DNA of 56,348 nt from JANXLS01 sp038227045 (GTDB lineage: Bacteria > Planctomycetota > SZUA-567 > H5-PLA8), in the NCBI GenBank assembly GCA_038227045.1, contig JBBRQD010000028.1:1-56348 (forward strand). The letters run 5' to 3'. This document shows, one piece after another, positions 32,443-40,426 of the stretch (its first letter is position 1; every line of letters starts with the position of its first letter). Made by a program: the position numbers and the translations under genes. The notes beneath the pieces were generated by a model. The model was not told the origin of the DNA. It made no database searches and saw only the letters and a program-made list of their open reading frames with translations.

Positions 32443-33581
32443 GTGTTCCAGCAATGATTGCGGACGTCCTGTTGATACTGCCCGTGCTCCATCCAAGCGG
32501 CGCGGAGCGCGTCGTGGCGGAATTGGCGAAGCGCTTGCCGACGCTCGGATTTCCCACCACGGTTCTATGTCTCGAAGATGAGAACGCGGCGGTTGGAATT
32601 GAACTGAAAAGCGCCGGCGTTCCCGTTACAGGATTGCATCTTTCGCGGCGTCGATCGTTCGCCTGCGGAAGCGCTATCGCACGGCACATCAAAAATAAAA
32701 ATCTCGCCGGCCCGCTGATCGTCTGTTCTCAGTTGTATCACGCGAACATCGCCGCGCGCATCGCGGCGGCTCGTCTTCCAAAAGATGTTCTGAAACACGT
32801 CCGAATTCTGAGCACGATTCAAGTAGCGGAGAAGCGCTTTCGGCCATGGCAATTTTTGTGCGATCGCCTGACGGCGAAATACGCGGCATACGAAATCTGT
32901 GTCGCAAAATCCGTCGCCGTGTTTCAACACCGGATGACCGGCTTGCCCGAAGCGTTTTTTAAAGTAATCGAAAACGGAAACGATTTGAGTCTTTACGCCG
33001 CGTTAAACACAACGAACGTCGAGCGCGATCCCAACAATCTCCGTGTTGTTTCAGTCGGCCGCTTGAACAAGCAGAAGGATTATCCCACGCTGCTGCGCGC
33101 GTGGAAAATCGCGAGCGAATCCGCGCTCGGTGCGCGGCTGGAAATCGCCGGAAGCGGACCCGAGGGATCACGCTTGAAATCCCTCTGCGCGGAATTGAAA
33201 ATTAAGCGCGTTTCGTTCACCGGTTTTTGCAATGACGTTCCCGCGTTCTTAAACAGAGCGGATGTGTATGTCCAATCTTCCGCGTGGGAAGGCATGCCGC
33301 TGACGGTACTCGAAGCCATGGCGGCGGGGCTGCCGGTGATTGCCAGTTCAGTGGACAGCCTGCCGGTAATGATCGAAGATGGGCGCACCGGAATTTTGTT
33401 CGAGCGCGGAAATCACACTGTACTTGCCGGGCGGATTGTCGAATTGCTCAGCGATCCCGAGCGGGCAAAATCCATCGGCACGGCTGCGCGCGAAACTGCA
33501 TTGAAGCGGTTTTCCGCCGACCGCATGGCCACCGATTACGCGCACCTTTTTCAACAAGTTCTTTCGGAGCATCCCGCATGA
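32439..33581 (+). CDS. Glycosyltransferase family 4
   Basis: This is a retaining glycosyltransferase of the GT4/GT-B type, 380 residues. The N-terminal half shows HPSGAERVVAELAKRLP, the acceptor side of the fold. The C-terminal donor domain has VVSVGRLNKQKDYPTLLRA, LEIAGSGPEGSRL, VYVQSSAWEGMPLTVLEAMA (the E-x7-E nucleotide-sugar motif) and a final VMIEDGRTGILF. No signal peptide is present; it acts at the cytoplasmic face. It overlaps both neighbours by four bases. It probably extends the glycan that the flippase exports, but donor and acceptor are not known. Confidence 0.93.
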   Translation: MSVPAMIADVLLILPVLHPSGAERVVAELAKRLPTLGFPTTVLCLEDENAAVGIELKSAGVPVTGLHLSRRRSFACGSAIARHIKNKNLAGPLIVCSQLYHANIAARIAAARLPKDVLKHVRILSTIQVAEKRFRPWQFLCDRLTAKYAAYEICVAKSVAVFQHRMTGLPEAFFKVIENGNDLSLYAALNTTNVERDPNNLRVVSVGRLNKQKDYPTLLRAWKIASESALGARLEIAGSGPEGSRLKSLCAELKIKRVSFTGFCNDVPAFLNRADVYVQSSAWEGMPLTVLEAMAAGLPVIASSVDSLPVMIEDGRTGILFERGNHTVLAGRIVELLSDPERAKSIGTAARETALKRFSADRMATDYAHLFQQVLSEHPA

Positions 33582-34573
33582 AATCGTTCCCGCGTGTCGT
33601 GACTTTGACTCTTCATCCGGCCATCGATCGCGTCGTAAAAATCGACGCGATGCGCCCGGGCGGAACATTCGACGGCAGCGCACAGCTCACGTTGCCTGCG
33701 GGAAAGGGGATCAATACCGCGCGCGTACTGGGATCGCTCAGCGGCGATGCAACGAAGATCGTCGCCGCCGCGTGGGCCGGCGAAAATGAAGCGCACTATT
33801 TCAAGACACGGCTGCGCGAACTTGCCGGCATCGATTGCGCCATCTGTCCGCGTGCCGTCCCAACCCGTTTTGCGCACACGTACCTCGAAACCGATGGCCG
33901 CGAAACGCACATCAAGGAAGCGATGTCCGCCCCCAACGCAGCCGAATCGAACGCGTTCTTGGAATTCTGGCGCAAGACGGTTCGCAAAGGAGACATCGTT
34001 GCAATCTGCGGCTCCGCGCCCAAAGGCACGAAACCGGCGTTCTTGAAATCCGTTTTTTCCATCGCCCACGAACGCGGCGCGAGCGCGGTTGTCGCCGATA
34101 CAAACGGCCCGGCGCTCGATGCCGCCGCAATTTCCCGCATCAAATTTTTGAAGGGAAACGCTGCCGAAATTGGCGCGCTGCTTAAGCTAGGCGCACCATT
34201 CAATTCAGCAGACACTTCTCACCGTCGCCAACTTCTCGACGCATTGCGACGAAAAAGCGCTCCCGAAAAAGTCCTGGTCACATTGGGTTCCGAAGGCGCT
34301 CTGCTTGCCTCCAGCGGAAAGATGCTGCATTGCAAAGTCGATCCGCGGCATTTTGATCACAAAATCATTTCAACAACCGGATGCGGCGACGCGGCGACCG
34401 CGGGCGCTTTGTGGAGCCTGTTGCTTGCGAATGATAACGACGAATCGATCCTGCTTTTCGCAGTGGCTTGCGGCGCGGCAAAAACATTATGGGCGGATCC
34501 CGGAAGGATTTCCCTGAAGCACTTCCGCCTCTTTGTCCGATATTGTTTAATGAATCCTATAGAAACTCAATAA
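33578..34573 (+). CDS. PfkB-family carbohydrate kinase (1-phosphofructokinase-like)
   Basis: This 331-residue kinase resembles the 1-phosphofructokinase/tagatose-6-phosphate kinase branch of the ribokinase family. The start is the ATG at 33578, overlapping the glycosyltransferase stop; the frame is open further upstream inside that gene but encodes no conserved sequence there. The N-terminal signature is TLHPAIDRVVKID, the sugar-binding glycines are in PAGKGINTARVLG, and the catalytic Asp is in TTGCGDAATAG; the usual GAGD has Cys for Ala. The aberrant Cys does not remove the Asp. Coupling to a glycosyltransferase suggests the product may be a sugar phosphate for glycan synthesis rather than glycolysis. 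Confidence 0.9.
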   Translation: MKSFPRVVTLTLHPAIDRVVKIDAMRPGGTFDGSAQLTLPAGKGINTARVLGSLSGDATKIVAAAWAGENEAHYFKTRLRELAGIDCAICPRAVPTRFAHTYLETDGRETHIKEAMSAPNAAESNAFLEFWRKTVRKGDIVAICGSAPKGTKPAFLKSVFSIAHERGASAVVADTNGPALDAAAISRIKFLKGNAAEIGALLKLGAPFNSADTSHRRQLLDALRRKSAPEKVLVTLGSEGALLASSGKMLHCKVDPRHFDHKIISTTGCGDAATAGALWSLLLANDNDESILLFAVACGAAKTLWADPGRISLKHFRLFVRYCLMNPIETQ

Positions 34574-34639
34574 ATATTTTCATTTACTCCTTTAGATCAC
34601 ACGCCCCTTATCCGATCACTTTAACACCAATGACAATTC

Positions 34640-34724
34640 GCGTTCGTGGGGAACGCTTGAGCGTTGGCAACATTCAAGGGGGCTGGACTAAACCGCGCGA
34701 TCGCGGAGGTCCCGGCTAAGGGGG
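34640..34724 (+). promoter_or_regulatory. Candidate structured leader of the OmpA-like lipoprotein
   Basis: Before the ATG at 34732 the mRNA could form either hairpin GCGTTC (34640-34645)/GAACGC (34651-34656) or AACGC (34652-34656)/GCGTT (34661-34665). These share bases and exclude each other. A third hairpin CCGCG (34693-34697)/CGCGG (34702-34706) is flanked by GGAC/GTCC. The Shine-Dalgarno (AAGGGGG) lies just after. I do not match it to any known riboswitch class. Confidence 0.4.
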
Positions 34725-34731
34725 AAATCAG

Positions 34732-35646
34732 ATGAACTGGATTAAGACAGCGTCGGTAAGCGCGCTGGCTGCGGGGGCGATCCTTCTGTCGGCCGGGTGC
34801 ACTTCCAAGAAAGACGTGGCCATCGCCGCGAAGGACGACACGATTCGCCGCCAGGAGGTTGCAATCTCCAGCGCCGAACAGCAAAGCGCTGCGGCGGAAC
34901 AGCAGGCCAGGATGTCCTCGGAAAGCGCAGCGCGCGCAGCGGCACTCAATCAACAACTCGCGGCGGAGAATACGGCGGTCGTCGAACGCAGCACTCAGCG
35001 AATCGCGCAATTGACCACCGCTCAGAATGAAAACACGCAGCGCCTTGGACAATTGCAGAACGAATTGGCACAGGTGGAAGGTAAGCTCAATGCCGGCGGC
35101 CAAAAGACGATCGTCGTCACGCAGCCCGGCGCGCCCATTCAACATGAAGGCCAGGTTGGAAGCATCTCACGGCACGCGGATGGAATTCACATTCAGGTCG
35201 CCGGTTCCGTGTTGTTCGACGCCGGCCGCGCCGAATTGAAGCCGGGTTGTTCAGATACCCTGATGCGCATCGCGCAGACAATCAAGGCTCAATATCCGAA
35301 TCACGCCATCCGCATCGAAGGCCATACGGATTGCTCGCCGGTCGTGCACAGCCGCGATAAATTCCCGGACAACATGGCTCTGTCCCAAGCTCGTGCTCAG
35401 GCCGTCTATGATTTCATGGCGAAGCGTGGCGGAATGTCTTCCGGAAAAATGTACACCGCAGGTTATGGCGAACGTCAGCCGCTGGTCACGCCCGAAAAGA
35501 CCGCCGCAGACCGCGCCAAAAACCGCCGCGTCGAAATCGTGATTCTGCCGAACAACCTGAAAGTGCAGAAGGATCAATTGACCCACGCCGAAGGCCAGGC
35601 GCGCCCCTTCAATGCAGCCGTCACGGCATCGGCCGCTCAGAAGTAA
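34732..35646 (+). CDS. OmpA-family peptidoglycan-associated lipoprotein
   Basis: This is a predicted lipoprotein (LLSAGC lipobox, Cys23) of 304 residues. Residues 25-120 form a long Ala/Gln/Glu-rich coiled coil (KDVAIAAKDDTIRRQEVAIS..., LGQLQNELAQVEGKL). The C-terminal OmpA-like domain (about 135-280) includes VLFDAGRAELKPG, IRIEGHTDCSPVV and the peptidoglycan-binding AKNRRVEIVI. It should tether the outer membrane, or another envelope layer, to the cell wall. The AAGGGGG ribosome binding site is excellent. A 158-base leader with possible hairpins lies upstream and an intrinsic terminator follows. It is monocistronic. Confidence 0.93.
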   Translation: MNWIKTASVSALAAGAILLSAGCTSKKDVAIAAKDDTIRRQEVAISSAEQQSAAAEQQARMSSESAARAAALNQQLAAENTAVVERSTQRIAQLTTAQNENTQRLGQLQNELAQVEGKLNAGGQKTIVVTQPGAPIQHEGQVGSISRHADGIHIQVAGSVLFDAGRAELKPGCSDTLMRIAQTIKAQYPNHAIRIEGHTDCSPVVHSRDKFPDNMALSQARAQAVYDFMAKRGGMSSGKMYTAGYGERQPLVTPEKTAADRAKNRRVEIVILPNNLKVQKDQLTHAEGQARPFNAAVTASAAQK

Positions 35647-35673
35647 ATTGGACACAGTATCGATACGCAGGAA

Positions 35674-35703
35674 AAAGGGATCGCGATGCGATCCCTTTAT
35701 TTT
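35674..35703. terminator. Bidirectional intrinsic terminator
   Basis: AAAGGGATCGC (35674-35684), GAT, GCGATCCCTTT (35688-35698), followed by ATTTTT on the plus strand and TTTTTCC on the minus strand. It is placed between the convergent OmpA-like gene and der, so it can end both transcripts. Confidence 0.85.
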
Positions 35704-35704
35704 T

Positions 35705-35773
35705 GTGGCGGGACCGTCTCGGTCCCGTAACTCTTTGAATTCAACAAAATCGGGACCGAGACGGTCCCGCCAC
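35705..35773. repeat. GTGGCGGGACCG palindrome family, copy 1
   Basis: Inverted arms GTGGCGGGACCGTCTCGGTC (start 35705) and the complementary right arm ending at 35773 surround TTTGAATTCAACAAAA. Each arm is itself nearly palindromic (GGGACCG...CGGTCCC). The second copy is at 47808-47876. The right arm touches the last codon of der. Confidence 0.88.
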
Positions 35774-37197
35774 TATCTCGACGATTCGCGCAAGAATATA
35801 CGGATCGGAATTTCATCCAATTCCAAAATCTCACGCAATCGGTTCTGCAGATAGCGCTGGTATTTTTTATCCATCTTATCCGCGTGCCGGCAGTTGATCA
35901 CCAGCGTCGGCGGGCGCACCGCGACTTGCACGCCGTACAGCAGGCGCGGCTTGAAGCCCTTGAATGCCGGCGGTTCGTGTTCGAATTCCGCGCGCTCAAT
36001 GGCCTTGTTCAATACCGGCGTTGGGATCAGCACGCTGCTCTGTTTGTACAAGTCGAGCGCTACGTCCATTGCCTGCCAGCAGCGCGTGCCGGTGATCGCG
36101 GACGTGAACGCCACCGGCGAATGCCGCAGCGCAGGCAGGCGTTCTTCGATGTATTTCAAGTACGTCCCCGTTTGCACGCCTTTGCTCTCGTCCCATTTAT
36201 TGACGCAGATCAAGACGGGTTTGCATTCTTCGGTGATTTGATCGCAGAGTTTTCGGTCCGTCGTGCTGATGCCTTCCTTCGACGCGAGCATCAGAATCAC
36301 CACGTCGCAGCGGCGGAGAGCGCGTTCGGTGCGAACCTGCGAGAAAAATTCAACGGGGCCTTCCGGCTCCTTCATCCGCCGCAATCCGGCGGTGTCCACG
36401 AGCACGAATTGCTGGCTGTCCTTTTCGAGCAGCACGTCGACCGAATCGCGCGTCGTTCCGGGAATCGACGAGACGATCGTGCGCTCCTCTTTCGCGAGCG
36501 CGTTGCAGAAACTGCTCTTGCCGACATTGCGGCGGCCCACCACCGCAATGCGCGGAATCTCTTCCCATTGGTCGCCGCGCTCGTCGCACGTCGGCATGAT
36601 GGCGGCGATCGCTTCTTCAAGATCGTCCAGCCCCTGGCGATGAAGCGCGGACACCGCGATGACCGGCTCGATGCCGAGTTCCGAAAACTCCGAGACCGAA
36701 ACTTTCGCTTCTTTTCCTTCGATTTTGTTCGCCGCAATGAGCATGGGCCGATTGAGTTTCCTCAACCGTGCCGAGACCTCGCGATCGAGGGGCGTCAGCC
36801 CGTCCTGCGCGTCAACGACGTGAACGAGGATCGTCGCGGCGTGAATTGCTTTCTGAATCTGAGACTCGATTTCGGCGGCGAGCATTGTCGAATCGACAAT
36901 GCCGATGCCCCCCGTGTCCATAAGATCGCACGGCTTGCCGTTCAGCACGACGGGATGAAGCACCCGGTCGCGCGTCGTTCCCGCGCGCGCGTCGGTGATC
37001 GATATTTCGCGTTTCAGCAGCGCGTTGAAAATACTCGATTTCCCGACGTTCGGGCGGCCGACCAGCGCCACCGTTGGATAGTTGGTGTGAACGATCCCAG
37101 GCGTGTTCTCTCGATGCGCCGAGGAGATCGGCGAGGATGGCAACTGCTTTGTTTTGTGGCGAATCGGTGTGGAGCGTGCGTGTTTGGTTGTACCCAT
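35773..37197 (-). CDS. der: Ribosome-assembly GTPase Der (EngA)
   Basis: Der carries two consecutive GTPase domains and a C-terminal KH-like domain and is essential for 50S ribosome assembly. First G domain: GRPNVGKSS (about 46-54), DTGG, NKIE. Second: GRRNVGKSS (about 222-230), DTAG, NKWD. The KH-like end runs from about 385 (RHADKMDKKYQRYLQNRLRE). The 474 residues exceed the usual 440 by an N-terminal basic tail of about 40 residues before the first strand, so a later start is possible. It is convergent with the OmpA-like gene through a shared terminator. Confidence 0.96.
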   Translation of the reverse strand: MGTTKHARSTPIRHKTKQLPSSPISSAHRENTPGIVHTNYPTVALVGRPNVGKSSIFNALLKREISITDARAGTTRDRVLHPVVLNGKPCDLMDTGGIGIVDSTMLAAEIESQIQKAIHAATILVHVVDAQDGLTPLDREVSARLRKLNRPMLIAANKIEGKEAKVSVSEFSELGIEPVIAVSALHRQGLDDLEEAIAAIMPTCDERGDQWEEIPRIAVVGRRNVGKSSFCNALAKEERTIVSSIPGTTRDSVDVLLEKDSQQFVLVDTAGLRRMKEPEGPVEFFSQVRTERALRRCDVVILMLASKEGISTTDRKLCDQITEECKPVLICVNKWDESKGVQTGTYLKYIEERLPALRHSPVAFTSAITGTRCWQAMDVALDLYKQSSVLIPTPVLNKAIERAEFEHEPPAFKGFKPRLLYGVQVAVRPPTLVINCRHADKMDKKYQRYLQNRLREILELDEIPIRIFLRESSR

Positions 37198-37254
37198 TTA
37201 TTTATTCTAACCGAAAATAGCCAAGTGTCACGCGGAACGCAACGCTGCGTCGTT

Positions 37255-39039
37255 TTACTCGTCGCGTTCAGTCCCGATTTCGATGACCGGCGCGCTGGAT
37301 TGATACGTCAGCCGTCCGCCTTCCGGAATCAGATACGCGTGCGTGCGCTGCGTTTTGATTCTGTCGCACGGCACTCCAGTCAGCACAAGTAGCGGCGCGT
37401 CTTCCGGAAAATCGCGCGCTTTGTCGAGCAGCTCAATGCCCGGCTGTATGCAGGCGATTGAACGCTCGGAGATTCGAAAGCTTTGAAAGAGTTCGTCGCA
37501 CGCGGTCTGTCCGGCATCGATAAGCTCCAGGCCACTGAGCACCAATCGGACCGACGGAATGCTGCGCGAAAGCGCGTACGTTGTGATGGCGCCGAGCGCC
37601 AGCGCGGCGTACGACAGGTCCAGCGAACCGCTCGTATCGACGATCAGGCCGAACGTGCCTTTGACCATATTCTCGACATCCGGCCAGACGTAGCGCGGGC
37701 GCGCGATGTCTGGCGTGGAGCTTTGGCGGCGCGACGGACGGCCGTACGTTCGGACGCGCTCAATAGGCGGGATGTGTTCGTCGAACCAGCGCCCGAGCCG
37801 AACATCCCACGGCAGTGGCGGATTTTCGAGCGCGCGCATTTCGTCGAGCAGCGCGAAGGGCAGCGAGCCTTTTCCCGACTCCGTGTGAATCTGATAGCCG
37901 CGCAACAGGGCGTCGAGCAGCAAGCGGTCGATGCGCGTCCCGCGCGTGGGCGCGCGAGGCGCTCCAAACTCATACATGTCGCAGGTGTCCTGTCCCGCCA
38001 GTGTGATGAGCTTGTGCGCCGCTTTTGGATTTTCCATCAAGCGGTCGTAAATCGCTTCTGGCGACAGTCCGTCGAATTCCACCGAGCGCAGATGGCCCTG
38101 TGAAGGGGGCTTTGATGCCCGGGCAACCGGCGGCATTTTCTCAATCCATTCGTTGACACAATAATCGCAGGCGGCGTTCCAAACGAATGCGTCGCGAAGC
38201 TGGCGGCGTTGCGGATGCTGAAAGGCGGCGTGCAGAGCCATGTGCGCGAGCACGTGCCGGAGTTCGAAATCGTTGAGTCCCCAGCCCGGATTGATGAAGA
38301 TCGTGCGCGTGGCGGGAGCCACTGCGGCAACGTGAAAGCCCATGCGTTCTCCGAATTTCGCGTCTTCATCGAGCTTGAAATGCTGCAACACCGAACCAAG
38401 CAGCGGATAATTCTTGACCAGCCAGGCGCGCGCGAGTTGCGCGTTGGTGACCACCTCACCGCCGGCGGCGCTCAGCGTTTTGCGCGCGGCGTTGCGGATC
38501 GCGCGCGCAAAAATATCCGCCCAATCCGCCTTCCCCGGCCCTGCGAACATGTCCACCGCCGTTCCGTTGGTGGTCTCGCCTTTCGGCGGCGAACCGTTCT
38601 GCGTCCACATTTGAAACAGCTTGTCTTCGTTGTTCGGCATGCCCGGTGGCAGGCGCAGCAAACCTTCCGGCTGAGTGCCGATTTTCATGCGCGACAGAAA
38701 TTCGTTGACGACACAGTCGCACGCGATGTTCCATAAAATACCGCGCGCAGCCTGCCGCGTGTGTCCGAACGCCAGATGCAGCAAGGCGTGCGCGAGCACG
38801 AAAACCCATTCCGGAATCGTGCGCGGATGATTGTATGGATTGGCGAAGATTTCGCCGTTGGCTCCGACGGTGCAGAACATCTGGACGGTCTGCGGCTGAT
38901 AGCCAATCACGCGGAGTTTTGCGCGGTGAACGAGCGGCCCCATCAGAATGTGCTTGCGCAATTCTTCCCAGGCGCGGTCAATGCGCTCGGCGGATTTTCT
39001 TAAATCTTTTTCGTCGAGAACGTGCGGTTTCTTGGCCAT
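37255..39039 (-). CDS. DUF2201-type metallopeptidase-like protein with degenerate active sites and VWA-like end
   Basis: The family (DUF2201, putative metallopeptidase plus a VWA-like C-terminal domain) is usually encoded next to a MoxR AAA ATPase; none is seen here. This 594-residue protein carries two metallopeptidase-like units. In unit 1 the expected HExxH reads HALLH (84-88) followed by His93. In unit 2 it reads HMALH (266-270) followed by a second His. The catalytic Glu is Ala and Met respectively, while the downstream WNIACDCVVNEF and WNAACDYCVNEW motifs are kept in both. The C-terminal part (from about 470) has a VWA-like strand GTFGLIVDTSGSLD. It is probably not a working protease; a metal-binding or scaffolding role is possible. 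No clear ribosome binding site precedes the ATG. Confidence 0.8.
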   Translation of the reverse strand: MAKKPHVLDEKDLRKSAERIDRAWEELRKHILMGPLVHRAKLRVIGYQPQTVQMFCTVGANGEIFANPYNHPRTIPEWVFVLAHALLHLAFGHTRQAARGILWNIACDCVVNEFLSRMKIGTQPEGLLRLPPGMPNNEDKLFQMWTQNGSPPKGETTNGTAVDMFAGPGKADWADIFARAIRNAARKTLSAAGGEVVTNAQLARAWLVKNYPLLGSVLQHFKLDEDAKFGERMGFHVAAVAPATRTIFINPGWGLNDFELRHVLAHMALHAAFQHPQRRQLRDAFVWNAACDYCVNEWIEKMPPVARASKPPSQGHLRSVEFDGLSPEAIYDRLMENPKAAHKLITLAGQDTCDMYEFGAPRAPTRGTRIDRLLLDALLRGYQIHTESGKGSLPFALLDEMRALENPPLPWDVRLGRWFDEHIPPIERVRTYGRPSRRQSSTPDIARPRYVWPDVENMVKGTFGLIVDTSGSLDLSYAALALGAITTYALSRSIPSVRLVLSGLELIDAGQTACDELFQSFRISERSIACIQPGIELLDKARDFPEDAPLLVLTGVPCDRIKTQRTHAYLIPEGGRLTYQSSAPVIEIGTERDE

Positions 39040-39078
39040 GGATTCACGCAGGACGGACTAGCAGTCATCCTTACGCAG

Positions 39079-40416
39079 TTATGTATATCTCACATTTTTA
39101 TGTTCGGCCAAAAAGAATTCGTGCAGCAGGCGGTCCACGCGCAACAGTCCCGCGCGGTTCAATAGCACCTGGCCATTTGCCACCGACAGATAACCCCATT
39201 CGCTCAGTGTCTTAAATGGCGCTTCAAATTCAGTCTCGACGTCGCGCCCGAATTTGTTGCGGAAGTAGTCGATGTTCACACGGCCGAGCTTGAGTTGCAG
39301 TATAAACTCGCGGATGAAGCGCTCCTGTTCCGTCGGCGTGTATGCGCGGTTGATCGGCAGTTTGCCGGCCACGCAGGCTTCGATGTACGGCAGGAACCCG
39401 TCGAGATTCTGGAAGTGCGTGCCGCCGACGTGCGAGAAAGAAGCCACGCCCAAGCCCATCAAATCCGCGCCGCTCCAGAGCATGTCACGATACAGAAATT
39501 TCGTTTTGGATTTATCTTTCACCACCGTATACGCGCTGGCAACAGTGTACCCGGCTTTCTCAAATTCGCCGAACGCGTACTCGACCCAGCCGCGCTTGGT
39601 CGGCCAGTCCGCGACGGGCGCGACCAGCTTTCCGGTCGCCTTCATTTCTTTGTAGATGGTGGTGTTGTAGGGAACTTCCATCTGATAAATTGTCACGCTG
39701 TCCGGCTGCATCGCCAGCGCTTTCGCGACCGTGTCATGCCATTTTTCGGTCGTGTCCTCGACCATGCCGGCAATCAAGTCAATGTTGATCTGCGGAAACG
39801 CGAGCTGCCGCGCCCAGTCGTACGCGCGTAAAATTTCTTTCGAATGATGCGCGCGGCCATTGATCTCCAGCACGTGATCGTCGAAATGTTCGACGCCGAG
39901 ACTTAGCCGCGTAACGCCATGATCGCGAATGATCTTGAGCTTGTGCTCCGTCAATGTCCCCGGCTCGCATTCGAAAGTGACCTCTTCGGCTTCGGTCCAC
40001 GGCAGCGTCGCTTTCATGCGCTCGACCAGCCAATGCAACTGGTCGGACGAAAGATACGACGGTGTGCCGCCGCCGAAATAAATGAACTTGGGTTTGCGTC
40101 CATCGATAAAATGTTTGGCGGCGTACACGTCGTGTTCAGTCGCCACGGCCTCTATGTAAGCTTTGATCTGCGTGGAATCTTTATCGGTATAAACGCGGAA
40201 ATAGCAGAAGTGGCAGCGCTTTCGGCAAAACGGAATATGCACGTAAATGCCAAGGGCGGTGCCGGGCGCGGGCTTGCGTTCAAGAGCCTCGAACGCCTCG
40301 TTGACTCGCTCCGATTTCCAGACGGAAAACGGAGGATAATTTGAAACGAAATAGTTGCCGGCGTGTGTGGCTTCGTCGTCGGGATGGATGGGTGGAGTTT
40401 CGAGTGTTGCTGTCAT
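39079..40416 (-). CDS. HemN/HemW-like radical SAM protein
   Basis: This 445-residue radical SAM enzyme belongs to the coproporphyrinogen III oxidase-like group. The cluster motif CRKRCHFC gives Cys64, Cys68 and Cys71, preceded by YVHIPF and followed by YFRVY. Later marks are FGGGTPSYLSSDQL, FECEPGTLT, RLSLGVEHF (the family usually has GVQS or GVQT) and GLGVASFS. Members include the true anaerobic HemN, the heme chaperone HemW and the heme-degrading HutW, and sequence alone does not distinguish them. It starts 10 bases after the propeller gene with GAGGT eight bases ahead. That makes it the last gene of the operon that runs from about 51.9 kb. Confidence 0.88.
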   Translation of the reverse strand: MTATLETPPIHPDDEATHAGNYFVSNYPPFSVWKSERVNEAFEALERKPAPGTALGIYVHIPFCRKRCHFCYFRVYTDKDSTQIKAYIEAVATEHDVYAAKHFIDGRKPKFIYFGGGTPSYLSSDQLHWLVERMKATLPWTEAEEVTFECEPGTLTEHKLKIIRDHGVTRLSLGVEHFDDHVLEINGRAHHSKEILRAYDWARQLAFPQINIDLIAGMVEDTTEKWHDTVAKALAMQPDSVTIYQMEVPYNTTIYKEMKATGKLVAPVADWPTKRGWVEYAFGEFEKAGYTVASAYTVVKDKSKTKFLYRDMLWSGADLMGLGVASFSHVGGTHFQNLDGFLPYIEACVAGKLPINRAYTPTEQERFIREFILQLKLGRVNIDYFRNKFGRDVETEFEAPFKTLSEWGYLSVANGQVLLNRAGLLRVDRLLHEFFLAEHKNVRYT

Positions 40417-40426
40417 TTTCGATACC

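Noticed and set aside
34600..34731. Cyclic-di-GMP or other known riboswitch before the OmpA-like gene
   Set aside because: The conserved core sequences of known classes are not present. Only generic hairpins were seen.
35884..37392. 502-codon plus-strand open frame
   Set aside because: It is antisense to der, which has two complete GTPase domains.
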